Assembly: GCA_013289665.1 (NCBI GenBank) | Contig: JABCZN010000001.1 | Coordinates: forward strand, 248,001-312,000 | Length of the DNA stretch: 64,000 bases | Source: Acidobacteriota bacterium | Lineage (GTDB): Bacteria > Acidobacteriota > Terriglobia > Acidiferrales > UBA7541 | Reading direction: 5' to 3' | Shown: one piece after another, positions 51,754 through 60,795 of the stretch | How the letters are laid out: the number at the start of each line of letters is the position of its first letter | How positions within the stretch are numbered: position 1 is the stretch's first letter | Made by a program: the position numbers and the translations under genes | The notes under the pieces: model-generated | Told to the model about the DNA's origin: nothing | Databases searched by the model: none | What the model saw: the letters and a program-made list of their open reading frames with translations, nothing else

Positions 51754-52764
51754 ATGAAAATTGTAAAGGCAACATTCTGTTTACTTGCAGCAACAGCACT
51801 GGGTGCAGCCGTTCTGCCCAGCGGCCGTGCGGATGAATCAAACAAGAAAACCGTCGTAACGTTCAGCCAGGCAATGGAAGTTCCCGGCAAAGTTCTGCCA
51901 GCCGGCACGTATCTCTTTCAACCGATGGATTCTCCCACCGACCGTCATATCGTTCAGATCTCCAATGCCGACGGCACCCAGATCATCACCACCGTCCTGG
52001 CAATCAACGACTACCGCTTGCAACCCGCCGGCCAGATGGTGGTGAAGTTTAGCGCAGGCTCGGGCGACTCTCCGGATGCACTTCGTGCCTGGTTCGCCCC
52101 GGGAGACACCTTTGGACAGGAATTCGTGTATCCGAAGGCTCGTGCTCTCCAGTTGGCTCAGGCGATGAATATGACCGTTCCCGCGGTCGCGGCTGACACA
52201 CTGGATGACAGCGCGATTAAGACCGTCGCGATCGTTGCCGTCACACCCGACCAGAAGGAAGTAGACGTGGCCACGGCGATCCAGACCGCGCCTCCCACCA
52301 CAGCAACAACTGCAGCGCCGGTTGCCCAGACGACGGCCCCCGTTACAGCAACATCCACGGAACCTGTCGTCCAGACGACGGCCCCCGTTGCGGCCACAAC
52401 GCCAGAACCGGTTGTCCAGATCGCGACTCCCGTTGCAGCGACATCCACGGAGCCTGTTGCCGAGACCACGGCCCCCGTTGCGGCCACAACGCCAGAACCG
52501 GTTGCCCAGACCGCGACTCCCGTTGCAGCGACATCCACGGAGCCTGTTGCCGAGACCACGACCCCCGTTGCCGCCACGACCCCAGAGCCGGTTGCCCAAG
52601 TCACGTCACCCGCGGCCGCGGTAACTCCTGCGCCGGTCCTCGCCAGCAAGGACACCGAGGAACTTCCGCAAACAGCAAGCTCTATGCCGTTGATCGCAAT
52701 GCTGGGTGCTTTGTCCATCGGACTCGCGCTCGGCCTGAAGCTGCTGCTGAAGTTCGCCGCCTAA
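51754..52764 (+). CDS. LPQTA-tailed surface protein with a Pro/Thr stalk
   Basis: 336 residues. Signal peptide (ATFCLLAATALGAAVLPSGRA), a beta-rich head (about 30-140; VVTFSQAMEVPGKVLPAGTYLF... VVKFSAGSGDSPDALRAWFAPGDTFGQEFVYPK), then six 15-residue repeats (196-285; PVAATTPEPVAQTAT type). LPQTA (304-308) and a membrane helix (312-332) ending LKFAA follow. Signal peptide plus LPxTA plus helix is the sortase substrate design. A class D sortase lies two genes on. AAGGAG precedes the ATG. Confidence 0.85.
   Translation: MKIVKATFCLLAATALGAAVLPSGRADESNKKTVVTFSQAMEVPGKVLPAGTYLFQPMDSPTDRHIVQISNADGTQIITTVLAINDYRLQPAGQMVVKFSAGSGDSPDALRAWFAPGDTFGQEFVYPKARALQLAQAMNMTVPAVAADTLDDSAIKTVAIVAVTPDQKEVDVATAIQTAPPTTATTAAPVAQTTAPVTATSTEPVVQTTAPVAATTPEPVVQIATPVAATSTEPVAETTAPVAATTPEPVAQTATPVAATSTEPVAETTTPVAATTPEPVAQVTSPAAAVTPAPVLASKDTEELPQTASSMPLIAMLGALSIGLALGLKLLLKFAA
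52339..52608 (+). repeat. six 45-base tandem coding repeats
   Basis: Each unit codes for PV(A/T)AT(T/S)(P/T)EPV(A/V)(Q/E) plus three residues. Units alternate between two types (TTPEPV and TSTEPV), so the repeat grew as 90-base pairs. It forms the extended stalk of the LPQTA protein. Strong DNA-level identity suggests recent duplication. Confidence 0.8.
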
Positions 52765-52837
52765 CCAAGCGAACGCAATCCCCCGCGCCGCGGATGTGAC
52801 TCCACAGTCACATCCCGTGCCGCGAGAAAGCAGGCCC

Positions 52838-53245
52838 ATGATGCCCACTCCAAGTCCCCGCAAAGCTGATCAGCGCAGCTTCCCCGCGTTTCTTGCCCCT
52901 TTATTTCCATTGCTCTACATCTTGGGTTTTAGGCGATCGCTCCCATTTGAGGGCTCGCAGGAGAACCAAGAGCCGCATTCAGAAATTGCAGTTCCCCTGA
53001 ATCTTGACATCCTACCTGCGACTCCAGCCAAGGCCCGCGGGGCATTTCTCTCCGGGCTCAAGGCGGACGAATCTTGCGGGCCAGGAGACGGCCCGCAGCA
53101 GGAACTGACAGTATCTGAAATCGGAGGTGCGCCTCTCAGCTTCGGGCCGCTGGTTGACCTGAGCGGACGGATAGGATCCAAATTGCCGGAAGTCGCTGCG
53201 GCGGTGAATTCCGTCTCAGCGCCGGTAGAGATGGGGACGAAATGA
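52838..53245 (+). CDS. hypothetical protein coupled to the sortase
   Basis: 135 residues with a Pro-rich start, one hydrophobic stretch (FPAFLAPLFPLLYILGF) and a soluble remainder (LNLDILPATPAKARGAFLSGLKADE...LTVSEIGGAPLSFGPLVDLSGRIGSKLPEVAAAVNSV). Its stop overlaps the sortase start by ATGA, so the two are translated together. The ATG at 52838 or 52841 is likely; the GTG at 52796 is possible. Not recognised. It may be a second surface or accessory protein. Confidence 0.55.
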   Translation: MMPTPSPRKADQRSFPAFLAPLFPLLYILGFRRSLPFEGSQENQEPHSEIAVPLNLDILPATPAKARGAFLSGLKADESCGPGDGPQQELTVSEIGGAPLSFGPLVDLSGRIGSKLPEVAAAVNSVSAPVEMGTK

Positions 53246-53880
53246 ATCTGCTTCCTCGGCCGATGCCAAGTCTCTCCGCGGCCTCCAGAAAACTCATGCG
53301 AGGTACTTGCTACTTTCTTTTCACCCTAGGCGTTGCCGCTCTGGGCTACGTGGGCTATGTCTCTGCCGATTCGAAAACATATCAGGAGGTAGAGAAGGAA
53401 AAATTCTCACACACGGCCTTGACCCCCAACCCGGGCGTTTTGCGGGAGGGTGATGTCATCGGCGAAATTCAAGTGCCCCGATTGGGACTCGAGGCGATGG
53501 TCGTCCAGGGAGAGTCCGCGAGCGACTTGCAGCGGGCGGTTGGGCACATTTCAGATTCGGCGTTGCCTGGCGAATGGGGCAATGTCGCATTAGCGGGCCA
53601 CCGCGACACTTTTTTTCGGCCGCTAAGAGAAATTCGCGCCGGTGACGAGATTCGCTTCAGAACCGCCGGGGAGACTTTTGAGTATCGAGTGGAGTCGATT
53701 GAAATCGTTGGGCCCAGGGACACCAAGGTATTGAAACCCTCTTCGGGTCGCGACCTGACCTTGATTACCTGTTTCCCATTTACCTACGTTGGCCGCGCCC
53801 CAGGGCGATTTGTTGTGCGCGCCAGGGAAGTGGCAAGGGTGCTTCCCACACAATCTTCCGACATTCATCGGGAGCCGTAG
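53242..53880 (+). CDS. class D sortase
   Basis: 212 residues. N-terminal membrane anchor (GTCYFLFTLGVAALGYVGYV) then the sortase barrel. IGEIQVPRLGLEAMVVQG and ALPGEWGNVALAGHRDTFFRPL give catalytic His120; LTLITCFPFTYVG gives Cys177; and APGRFVVRA gives Arg189. The spacing and TLITCFPF fit class D (SrtD) enzymes. Sortases cut LP-x-T and join the protein to a cell-surface amine. Such enzymes are typical of Gram-positives but also occur in some Gram-negatives. Its substrate candidate is encoded two genes upstream. Confidence 0.9.
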   Translation: MNLLPRPMPSLSAASRKLMRGTCYFLFTLGVAALGYVGYVSADSKTYQEVEKEKFSHTALTPNPGVLREGDVIGEIQVPRLGLEAMVVQGESASDLQRAVGHISDSALPGEWGNVALAGHRDTFFRPLREIRAGDEIRFRTAGETFEYRVESIEIVGPRDTKVLKPSSGRDLTLITCFPFTYVGRAPGRFVVRAREVARVLPTQSSDIHREP

Positions 53881-53894
53881 GGAATAGTCTCTCG

Positions 53895-53937
53895 TGTACC
53901 CAAGTGAACAGACAGCCGGCGCCCGCCTCCCTAATAT
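53895..53937 (+). promoter_or_regulatory. Crp-type dyad promoter
   Basis: TGTAC-CCAAGT-GAACA at 53895-53910; -10 TAATAT at 53932-53937, phase 37. Predicted start about 53944, 84 bases before the lmo0937-type gene. Confidence 0.68.
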
Positions 53938-54027
53938 GGTGAAGCAACCGGAAAAAAATCGATATGTCAACACCGGGTGCGGCACAAGCGCTCGAAACTT
54001 AGACGACTTGTGAGATCGGAAGAGACG

Positions 54028-54180
54028 ATGCTTTGGACAATTCTCGTCGTACTGTGCATCCTTTGGCTGCTGGGCGTGGTCACCTCCTACACCGCGGGCG
54101 GACTTATTCATCTTCTGCTGCTTGCGGCTCTGGTGATCCTGGTGATCAACCTTGTTTCAGGCCGAAGGGGCACCGTTTGA
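54028..54180 (+). CDS. lmo0937-family small membrane protein
   Basis: 50 residues: MLWTILVVLCILWLLGVVTSYTAGGLIHLLLLAALVILVINLV then SGRRGTV. The two-helix LWLLG...GGLIHLLLV pattern defines the family. Function unknown, often stress-induced in other bacteria. AAGAGACG is a weak ribosome site. A second small membrane gene follows 16 bases after its stop. Confidence 0.87.
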   Translation: MLWTILVVLCILWLLGVVTSYTAGGLIHLLLLAALVILVINLVSGRRGTV

Positions 54181-54196
54181 TCGGGAAACGGAGACT

Positions 54197-54421
54197 ATGA
54201 AGCCGGCAATGATGATGGGAATCCTGTTGATCGTTCTCGGCGGCCTGGCGTTGGCCTATCAGGGGTTCAATTACACTCATCAGGAAAAAGTGATAGATAT
54301 TGGCCCCATTCACGCCACAGCGGAAGAGCAGAAACACGTTTCCATCCCGCCAATCCTCGGTGGGCTCGCATTGGTCGGCGGAATCGCACTAGTCATCGCC
54401 GGCTCCAAAAAGAATTCCTAG
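54197..54421 (+). CDS. DUF3185-like small membrane protein
   Basis: 74 residues: MKPAMMMGILLIVLGGLALAYQGFNYTHQEK, a polar loop (DIGPIHATAEEQKHVSIPP) and a second helix (ILGGLALVGGIALVIAGSKK). It resembles DUF3185 proteins, but the match is by overall pattern. ACGGAG precedes the ATG. Probably cotranscribed with the lmo0937-type gene. Confidence 0.7.
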   Translation: MKPAMMMGILLIVLGGLALAYQGFNYTHQEKVIDIGPIHATAEEQKHVSIPPILGGLALVGGIALVIAGSKKNS

Positions 54422-54532
54422 CCCATATTCTGGAGTTATCCCGCCTGAGAGTCGGGTAACGCATCTCCCTCTCGTAAAGCAATTCGCGTTGAACGCCCAA
54501 CAATCGCAGGTCCCAAGAAAATCAGCCGTTCG

Positions 54533-54557
54533 TGCAAGTAAGTTTCTTGCAAGTAAG
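54533..54557. repeat. direct repeat TGCAAGTAAG upstream of the SYLF gene
   Basis: TGCAAGTAAG occurs at 54533-54542 and again at 54548-54557, 15 bases apart, ending 22 bases before the ATG at 54580. It may be a regulatory site or a simple duplication. Confidence 0.4.
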
Positions 54558-54579
54558 AATTTGACCATGGAGGTCACCG

Positions 54580-55293
54580 ATGAAACGAATAGTAATTGGA
54601 GCAGCTTGTATTGCCCTGGCGAGCGTTTCTGTACTCGCGTCCGATCTGAATAAGGAGCAAAAGCGCCTTGAAGAGAGCGGCGTTGTGATGCAGGAAGTGC
54701 TCAATGTCCCCGACAACATCCCTCACGAGCTGTTGGAAAAGGCTGAGTGTGTCATTGTGTTTCCCAACCTGATGAAAGCGGCCTTTGTCGTCGGCGCCCA
54801 ATACGGTCGCGGAGCGATGGTTTGTCGCACCGGCAATAAATTCCGCGGACCTTGGGGCGCTCCCGCAATGTACGCCCTCGAAGGCGGCAGCATTGGCTTC
54901 CAGATCGGTGGAGAAGCTACCGACCTAATCCTCCTGGTAATGAATGACCGGGGCATGGAGTCCATCCTCAGCAGCAAAGTGAAACTCGGCGCAGACGCCT
55001 CGGTCGCCGCCGGACCCAAGGGTCGGGACGCTTCCGCCGATACCGACGCCTGGATGCGCGCCGAGATCCTCAGCTACTCGCGTTCTCGCGGACTGTTTGC
55101 CGGAGTCTCCGTCGAAGGCACCACCCTTCGTCCGGACGACGAAGCTAGTGAACAGGTCTACGGACACCCCATCAAGGCCAAGGAAATCGTCAGAGGCGAG
55201 CATGTGGGCGTCCCCGCAACAGGACGTCACCTTGTCTCGGTTCTCGAAAAGAACGCGCCGCGCAACGAATCAGAGCACGCCGCTTCCAACTAG
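54580..55293 (+). CDS. SYLF-domain lipid-binding protein
   Basis: 237 residues. Signal peptide (RIVIGAACIALASVSVLA), then the SYLF/Ysc84 domain. IPHELLEKAECVIVFPNLMKAAFVVGAQYGRGAMVCRT, APAMYALEGGSIGFQIGGEATDLILLVMNDRGMESILSSKVKLGADASVAAGPKGR and ILSYSRSRGLFAGVSVEGTTLRPD follow family order. Bacterial members are periplasmic or lipoprotein-like and bind phospholipid. AGGTC is a modest ribosome site. Confidence 0.9.
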   Translation: MKRIVIGAACIALASVSVLASDLNKEQKRLEESGVVMQEVLNVPDNIPHELLEKAECVIVFPNLMKAAFVVGAQYGRGAMVCRTGNKFRGPWGAPAMYALEGGSIGFQIGGEATDLILLVMNDRGMESILSSKVKLGADASVAAGPKGRDASADTDAWMRAEILSYSRSRGLFAGVSVEGTTLRPDDEASEQVYGHPIKAKEIVRGEHVGVPATGRHLVSVLEKNAPRNESEHAASN

Positions 55294-55306
55294 TAGTTGC
55301 TTGACC

Positions 55307-55338
55307 AGCTTGCCGGGATCTTCTTAGCCCGGCAAGCT
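55307..55338 (+). terminator. long hairpin after the SYLF gene
   Basis: AGCTTGCCGGG, ten loop bases, CCCGGCAAGCT: a perfect 11-bp stem 14 bases after the stop. It has no long T-run, so it could end transcription or only protect the mRNA end. Confidence 0.55.
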
Positions 55339-55427
55339 TCGAATACTTGAAGGACTGCCCTCCCACTCAACAGCGAGTGCAGGCTCCGGGGCCTCGCGCA
55401 AATCGCGTTATCCAATGGAAAATCAGG

Positions 55428-55470
55428 TGTGCATTATTGAACAGTTTTTCTTTTGTTCCGAGTCCACAAT
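55428..55470 (+). promoter_or_regulatory. Crp-type dyad promoter of the desaturase gene
   Basis: TGTGC-ATTATT-GAACA at 55428-55443; -10 CACAAT at 55465-55470, phase 37. Predicted start about 55477, giving a 17-base leader before the ATG at 55494. Confidence 0.65.
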
Positions 55471-55493
55471 CCCCGCAGACACCACAACCCTCT

Positions 55494-56378
55494 ATGCCCG
55501 CCTTGCGCTTCAACACCCCGCGAACGAACCGGCCTGACAAGTATCAATTCAACTGGTTGATCGCCTCTTTTCTGGCCTTGTTTCATGTTGGCGCCATTGC
55601 CGCGCTGTTCTTCTTCACCTGGAATGCGCTCTTCGTCGCCATCCTTTTGTACTGGGTGTCCGCTATCGTGGGCATTGGCCTGGCTTATCATCGCCTGCTC
55701 ACTCACCGCAGTTTTCAGACTCCCAAGTGGTTCGAATACGTTCTTACGATTTGCGCGGTCACCGCTGTGGAAGGCGGCCCGCTTCTCTGGGTGGCTACCC
55801 ATCGGATGCATCATCAATTCACCGATGTGGAGGGCGACCCGCATTCTCCCCGCGAGGGCAAATGGTGGGCGCATGCGGGCTGGATCCTGGTTGGCAACGC
55901 GTTGCGCCAGGACGATTCCACTCTGGAGCGCTACGTGCCGGACCTGGCTCAGGACAAGTTTCATGTCTGGATCACGGAATTCCATTTTGTACCGACGATC
56001 ATCCTTGGAATCGTGCTCTTTCTTGCCGGAGGTTGGCCCTTCTTGCTGTGGGGCATTTTCATGCGCACGGTTGCGGGATACCACGCCACGTGGCTCATCA
56101 ATTCCGCCACCCACATCTGGGGTTCGCGCCGCTTCCGGACCCGCGATCGGTCCACCAACAATTGGTGGGTCGCCGTGCTGACTCTCGGCGAGGGATGGCA
56201 CAACAACCACCACGCCCACCCCGCCTCCGCCCGACACGGTATGAAGTGGTACGAATTCGACTCCAACTGGTACGTGATTCTGCTCCTCGAGCGGCTGGGC
56301 CTCGCCTCCCACATCCAGCGGGCAAAACTTCACAGCCCCGCAGAAGCCGCGGAATCCCTAGCCCCTGCTACCGATTAA
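55494..56378 (+). CDS. acyl-CoA/acyl-lipid delta-9-type fatty acid desaturase
   Basis: 294 residues, four membrane helices in two pairs. All three histidine boxes are present: HRLLTH (66-71), HRMHH (103-107) and HNNHH (236-240), with GWHNNHHAHP just before the last. A di-iron site would insert a double bond and keep membranes fluid. The ATG at 55494 begins the conserved N-terminus; the open frame upstream covers the dyad promoter. It converges with Crp paralogue 3. Confidence 0.92.
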   Translation: MPALRFNTPRTNRPDKYQFNWLIASFLALFHVGAIAALFFFTWNALFVAILLYWVSAIVGIGLAYHRLLTHRSFQTPKWFEYVLTICAVTAVEGGPLLWVATHRMHHQFTDVEGDPHSPREGKWWAHAGWILVGNALRQDDSTLERYVPDLAQDKFHVWITEFHFVPTIILGIVLFLAGGWPFLLWGIFMRTVAGYHATWLINSATHIWGSRRFRTRDRSTNNWWVAVLTLGEGWHNNHHAHPASARHGMKWYEFDSNWYVILLLERLGLASHIQRAKLHSPAEAAESLAPATD

Positions 56379-56402
56379 ATTTTCATTTGCCGGGAATTTG
56401 TA

Positions 56403-57074
56403 TTACTCGTGCAGGACGACGGTCAGCAGCGATTTGTTGATCTTGATTTTGCCGTTGTATTCGATGAAGCCCAGCTTGCGGAATTTGTTCATGAAGAAGT
56501 TGACCCGCGAACGCGTCGTGCCGACCATGCTCGCCAGCGTCTCCTGCGAGACTTTCGGCAACACCCGCTCGGGTTGATCCTGTTCCCCATACCTCGCCAG
56601 CAGTAACAGCGTACGAGCCAGCCGCTTTTCACTGGAGTTGAAGAGTTGATCGATCAGATCCTCCTCCACCCGGATGTTATGCGCCAGCATGTAGGAAATA
56701 AAATGATCCGATAATTCGTGCTCCGCATGGAGCACCCGCAACAGCTCTTCTTTTTGGATGACCAGCAGCTTGGTGGGCGTAACGGCGGTCGTCGTCCCCA
56801 TCCGGATGGCTTGCCCTGCCATGCATCCCTCGCCAAAAAAGTCGGTGGGACCAAACATCGCAACCACCGCTTCCTTGCCGGATCCGTTCACCACGGACAA
56901 TCTCACCCCGCCCTTCTGGATGTACATCACCGTGGACGCCGCTTCGCCCTGAGAGTAAATGGACTCGCCCCTACGGTAGTCCATCACTTTTCTCGACACC
57001 CCGGAGGTATCCAGAAAATCCTGCGCATTGAACAACCCGGCTCGACCGTTATTCCTGTGTTTCATGGGTTTCAT
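56403..57074 (-). CDS. Crp/Fnr-family transcription regulator (paralogue 3)
   Basis: 223 residues, close to paralogue 1: QDFLDTSGVSRKVMDY, IYSQGEAASTVMYIQKGGVRLSVV, FFGEGCMAGQAIRMGTTTAV, the dimer helix NIRVEEDLIDQLFNSSEKRLARTLLLLARYG, and the winged helix VSQETLASMVGTTRSRVNFFMNKF. No FNR-type cysteines. Start is the ATG at 57074 or 57065; the GTG at 57200 would put the promoter inside the gene. It diverges from the dyad at 57151. Confidence 0.92.
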   Translation of the reverse strand: MKPMKHRNNGRAGLFNAQDFLDTSGVSRKVMDYRRGESIYSQGEAASTVMYIQKGGVRLSVVNGSGKEAVVAMFGPTDFFGEGCMAGQAIRMGTTTAVTPTKLLVIQKEELLRVLHAEHELSDHFISYMLAHNIRVEEDLIDQLFNSSEKRLARTLLLLARYGEQDQPERVLPKVSQETLASMVGTTRSRVNFFMNKFRKLGFIEYNGKIKINKSLLTVVLHE

Positions 57075-57123
57075 CAGTAGGCTGAACCAGCACCTCAATC
57101 GCAGGCATTCTTCGCCCATGTTC

Positions 57124-57193
57124 AAGCTAGCAAGTAGTTCGTTGCAAGACTGTGCAGAAGTGAACAGCGCCTGCGCTCCACAGTCTATAAGAT
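57124..57193. promoter_or_regulatory. Crp-type dyad, two-way promoter of Crp paralogue 3
   Basis: TGTGC-AGAAGT-GAACA at 57151-57166. + strand -10 TAAGAT at 57188-57193; - strand mirror box (57129-57124) TAGCTT; both at phase 37. The - strand start would be near 57117, 43 bases before the Crp ATG, so this Crp may control itself. The rest of the 57075-57445 gap has no gene. Confidence 0.6.
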
Positions 57194-57445
57194 GTGGCAC
57201 TGGGACGCGAGGAATTGCGGCATTGGCAGAGATGCCGGGTCAGGCGGTGCTCGTCGTCGCAACCTCCTGCTGCTCTGAAGTCTTGAAGAACGTGCTTCCC
57301 TTACAAGTCGAGCAGGCTAACTGGGGTCTGTGAGTCCGGACTCTGTATGTCGAGCTCCACCCGGTGGTTGAAAAACAGCGGTGCACCAACGCCAAGGACG
57401 CACCATCACTTGATTGTTTTACATTTGCAGTTCGGAAAGGCTCGA

Positions 57446-57913
57446 ATGCAAGAACTTGAAACTGCGGGAAGGCTTTTTATCCGGGAGAACACCATCTTGC
57501 CGCAGGGTTTGATCATCGATACGGAGACCTTCCTGCCCGGATGGAGAACTGTGAGAAATTGCGATGGCTACCGCCTCGGCCGAAAAATCGAGGAAGCGAA
57601 GTGGAACTTCTTTTATCTCGCGGGCGAGGTAAGGGCCATCGTACTGGGACGCGTCGGACCCGTTACCCTCCGCAGGGCACTCCGGACCCTCTTGGCGAAG
57701 CCGGAGGCGCGGAAGTTCAATTCGCTTGAAATTACCGGAACCCGCCCAGGCTGGTTTCTGGGCATTCCTTTTGTATCCGTCACGGCGAATTTTCGTCACA
57801 TCCAGCAAGGTTTGGCCCTCAATCGCGCGAACGATTTCACCGTGAAATCAACTGCTGCTCCTCAAGAAGCGACGGATGCGGATAAATACGCGAGTTTGGT
57901 TTCGAGCTCTTAG
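57446..57913 (+). CDS. hypothetical protein
   Basis: 155 residues: QELETAGRLFIRENTILPQGLIIDTETFLPGWRTVRNCDGYRLGRKIEEAKWNFFYLAGEVRAIVLGRVGPVTLRRALRTLLA...FNSLEITGTRPGWFLGIPFVSVTANFRHIQQG. A mixed alpha/beta protein with no signal peptide or membrane helix. GGAAAGG stands five bases before the ATG at 57446; an ATG at 57347 in frame is less likely. Family not recognised. It is 22 bases from the next gene. Confidence 0.65.
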   Translation: MQELETAGRLFIRENTILPQGLIIDTETFLPGWRTVRNCDGYRLGRKIEEAKWNFFYLAGEVRAIVLGRVGPVTLRRALRTLLAKPEARKFNSLEITGTRPGWFLGIPFVSVTANFRHIQQGLALNRANDFTVKSTAAPQEATDADKYASLVSSS

Positions 57914-57935
57914 GAAATTCGTGAAAGATCGGAAA

Positions 57936-58610
57936 ATGAAAACTTTACACAATTCGGTTCTTGGTCTTGGCGCCCTTCTTCTTGTCTCCCCCATTCTCCG
58001 GGCCCAGGATTTTTCAAACTATCGGGGATTTTCTCTCGGAACCAGCATTTCTATCGTCCTCAAGCAGACCGAGCAGCGGCCAGCCGATATAAAACTGCTC
58101 CACGCTCGCCCGACGCCTCTTGAGGAGTTGACCTGGTGGCCCCCTGTCGTTCCCGGTGTTGCCCACAGGGCGGACAGCGTCGAACGCATGCTCTTCTCCT
58201 TCTGTAACGGCGAACTCTACAGGATCTCCGTCACTTACGATGCCACTTCCACCCAGGGACTCACCCCGGGCGACATGGTCAAATCCATCTCCGCAAAATA
58301 CGGCCCCGCCACGCTTCTTGAGCCCGAGGCCGGTTCCATCTTGATCGATGGATTCAGCGGCAGCGAGAAAGCCATAGCGTCTTGGGAGGATGTCAAATAT
58401 TTCTTTAAGCTGGTTCGCTCTCCGCTCACCAATCGCTTTGGGCTGATCATCTTTTCCAAGCAGATGAATGCACAGGCGGAACTCGCCATCGCCGATGCCG
58501 TGACCCTCGAGCAACAGGAGAAACCCCAACGGGACGCCGATCTGAAGAAAAAACAGGCGGAAGATCTGGAAGCCGAGCGCCTGAAGAACCAGAAAGCTTT
58601 TCGCCCGTAG
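57936..58610 (+). CDS. secreted protein of unknown function
   Basis: 224 residues. Signal peptide ([23 protein letters not shown]), a domain reading [17 protein letters not shown]...[42 protein letters not shown], then a charged helical tail ([30 protein letters not shown]). The phrase FxNGELYRI-V-YD and the KYG-A at its end resemble periplasmic proteins that monitor a bound peptide or polysaccharide, but I cannot place it. Likely in one transcript with the gene before it. Confidence 0.65.
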   Translation: MKTLHNSVLGLGALLLVSPILRAQDFSNYRGFSLGTSISIVLKQTEQRPADIKLLHARPTPLEELTWWPPVVPGVAHRADSVERMLFSFCNGELYRISVTYDATSTQGLTPGDMVKSISAKYGPATLLEPEAGSILIDGFSGSEKAIASWEDVKYFFKLVRSPLTNRFGLIIFSKQMNAQAELAIADAVTLEQQEKPQRDADLKKKQAEDLEAERLKNQKAFRP

Positions 58611-58677
58611 CGCGGGCTCGCGGTTGCCAGGTGTCAAACGAACCGCGCCGGGAAGCAATGAAATGGAGCCTTGCAAA

Positions 58678-58998
58678 ATGAAATTCAACATCACCCCTCT
58701 GCATGACCATGTTCTCGTCCGCCGCCTGGAACAAATCGATACCGCGAAAGGCGGCATCATCATCCCCGACACGGCCAAGGAAAAGCCCCAGGAAGCCGAA
58801 GTCATTGCCGTCGGCGCGGGCAAATTGGAAAAGGGCAAGCGCATTCCGCTCGACGTGAGCGTGGGCGACCGCATTCTGTTCGGCAAGTACACCGGCAGCG
58901 ACATCAAGCTCGACGGCCAGGAATACCTGATTCTCCGCGAGGAGGAAATTCTGGTGAAGGTCGGCGCAATCGCAAAGTCGGCATCCGGCAGGAAGTAA
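58678..58998 (+). CDS. groES: co-chaperonin GroES
   Basis: 106 residues. [46 protein letters not shown] with the mobile loop (GGIIIP) that binds GroEL, then [35 protein letters not shown]. The C-terminus has a short extra tail ([10 protein letters not shown]). Met at 58678 is used; ATGs upstream at 58663 are possible. No CIRCE (HrcA) repeat is seen in the 67 bases upstream. Confidence 0.94.
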   Translation: MKFNITPLHDHVLVRRLEQIDTAKGGIIIPDTAKEKPQEAEVIAVGAGKLEKGKRIPLDVSVGDRILFGKYTGSDIKLDGQEYLILREEEILVKVGAIAKSASGRK

Positions 58999-60693
<1,695 letters not shown>

Positions 60694-60795
60694 TTGCTAT
60701 CTGCTCAGGTTGGCCGGGCATTCGGTCGCTCCGGTACCAAACAAACTAAGCATCAAGACAGGAATTCAGTGTCAAAGTCGAAAACAGGTGCTGCA

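Noticed and set aside
58611..58677. CIRCE operator before groES
   Set aside because: No TTAGCACTC-N9-GAGTGCTAA-like repeat is found.
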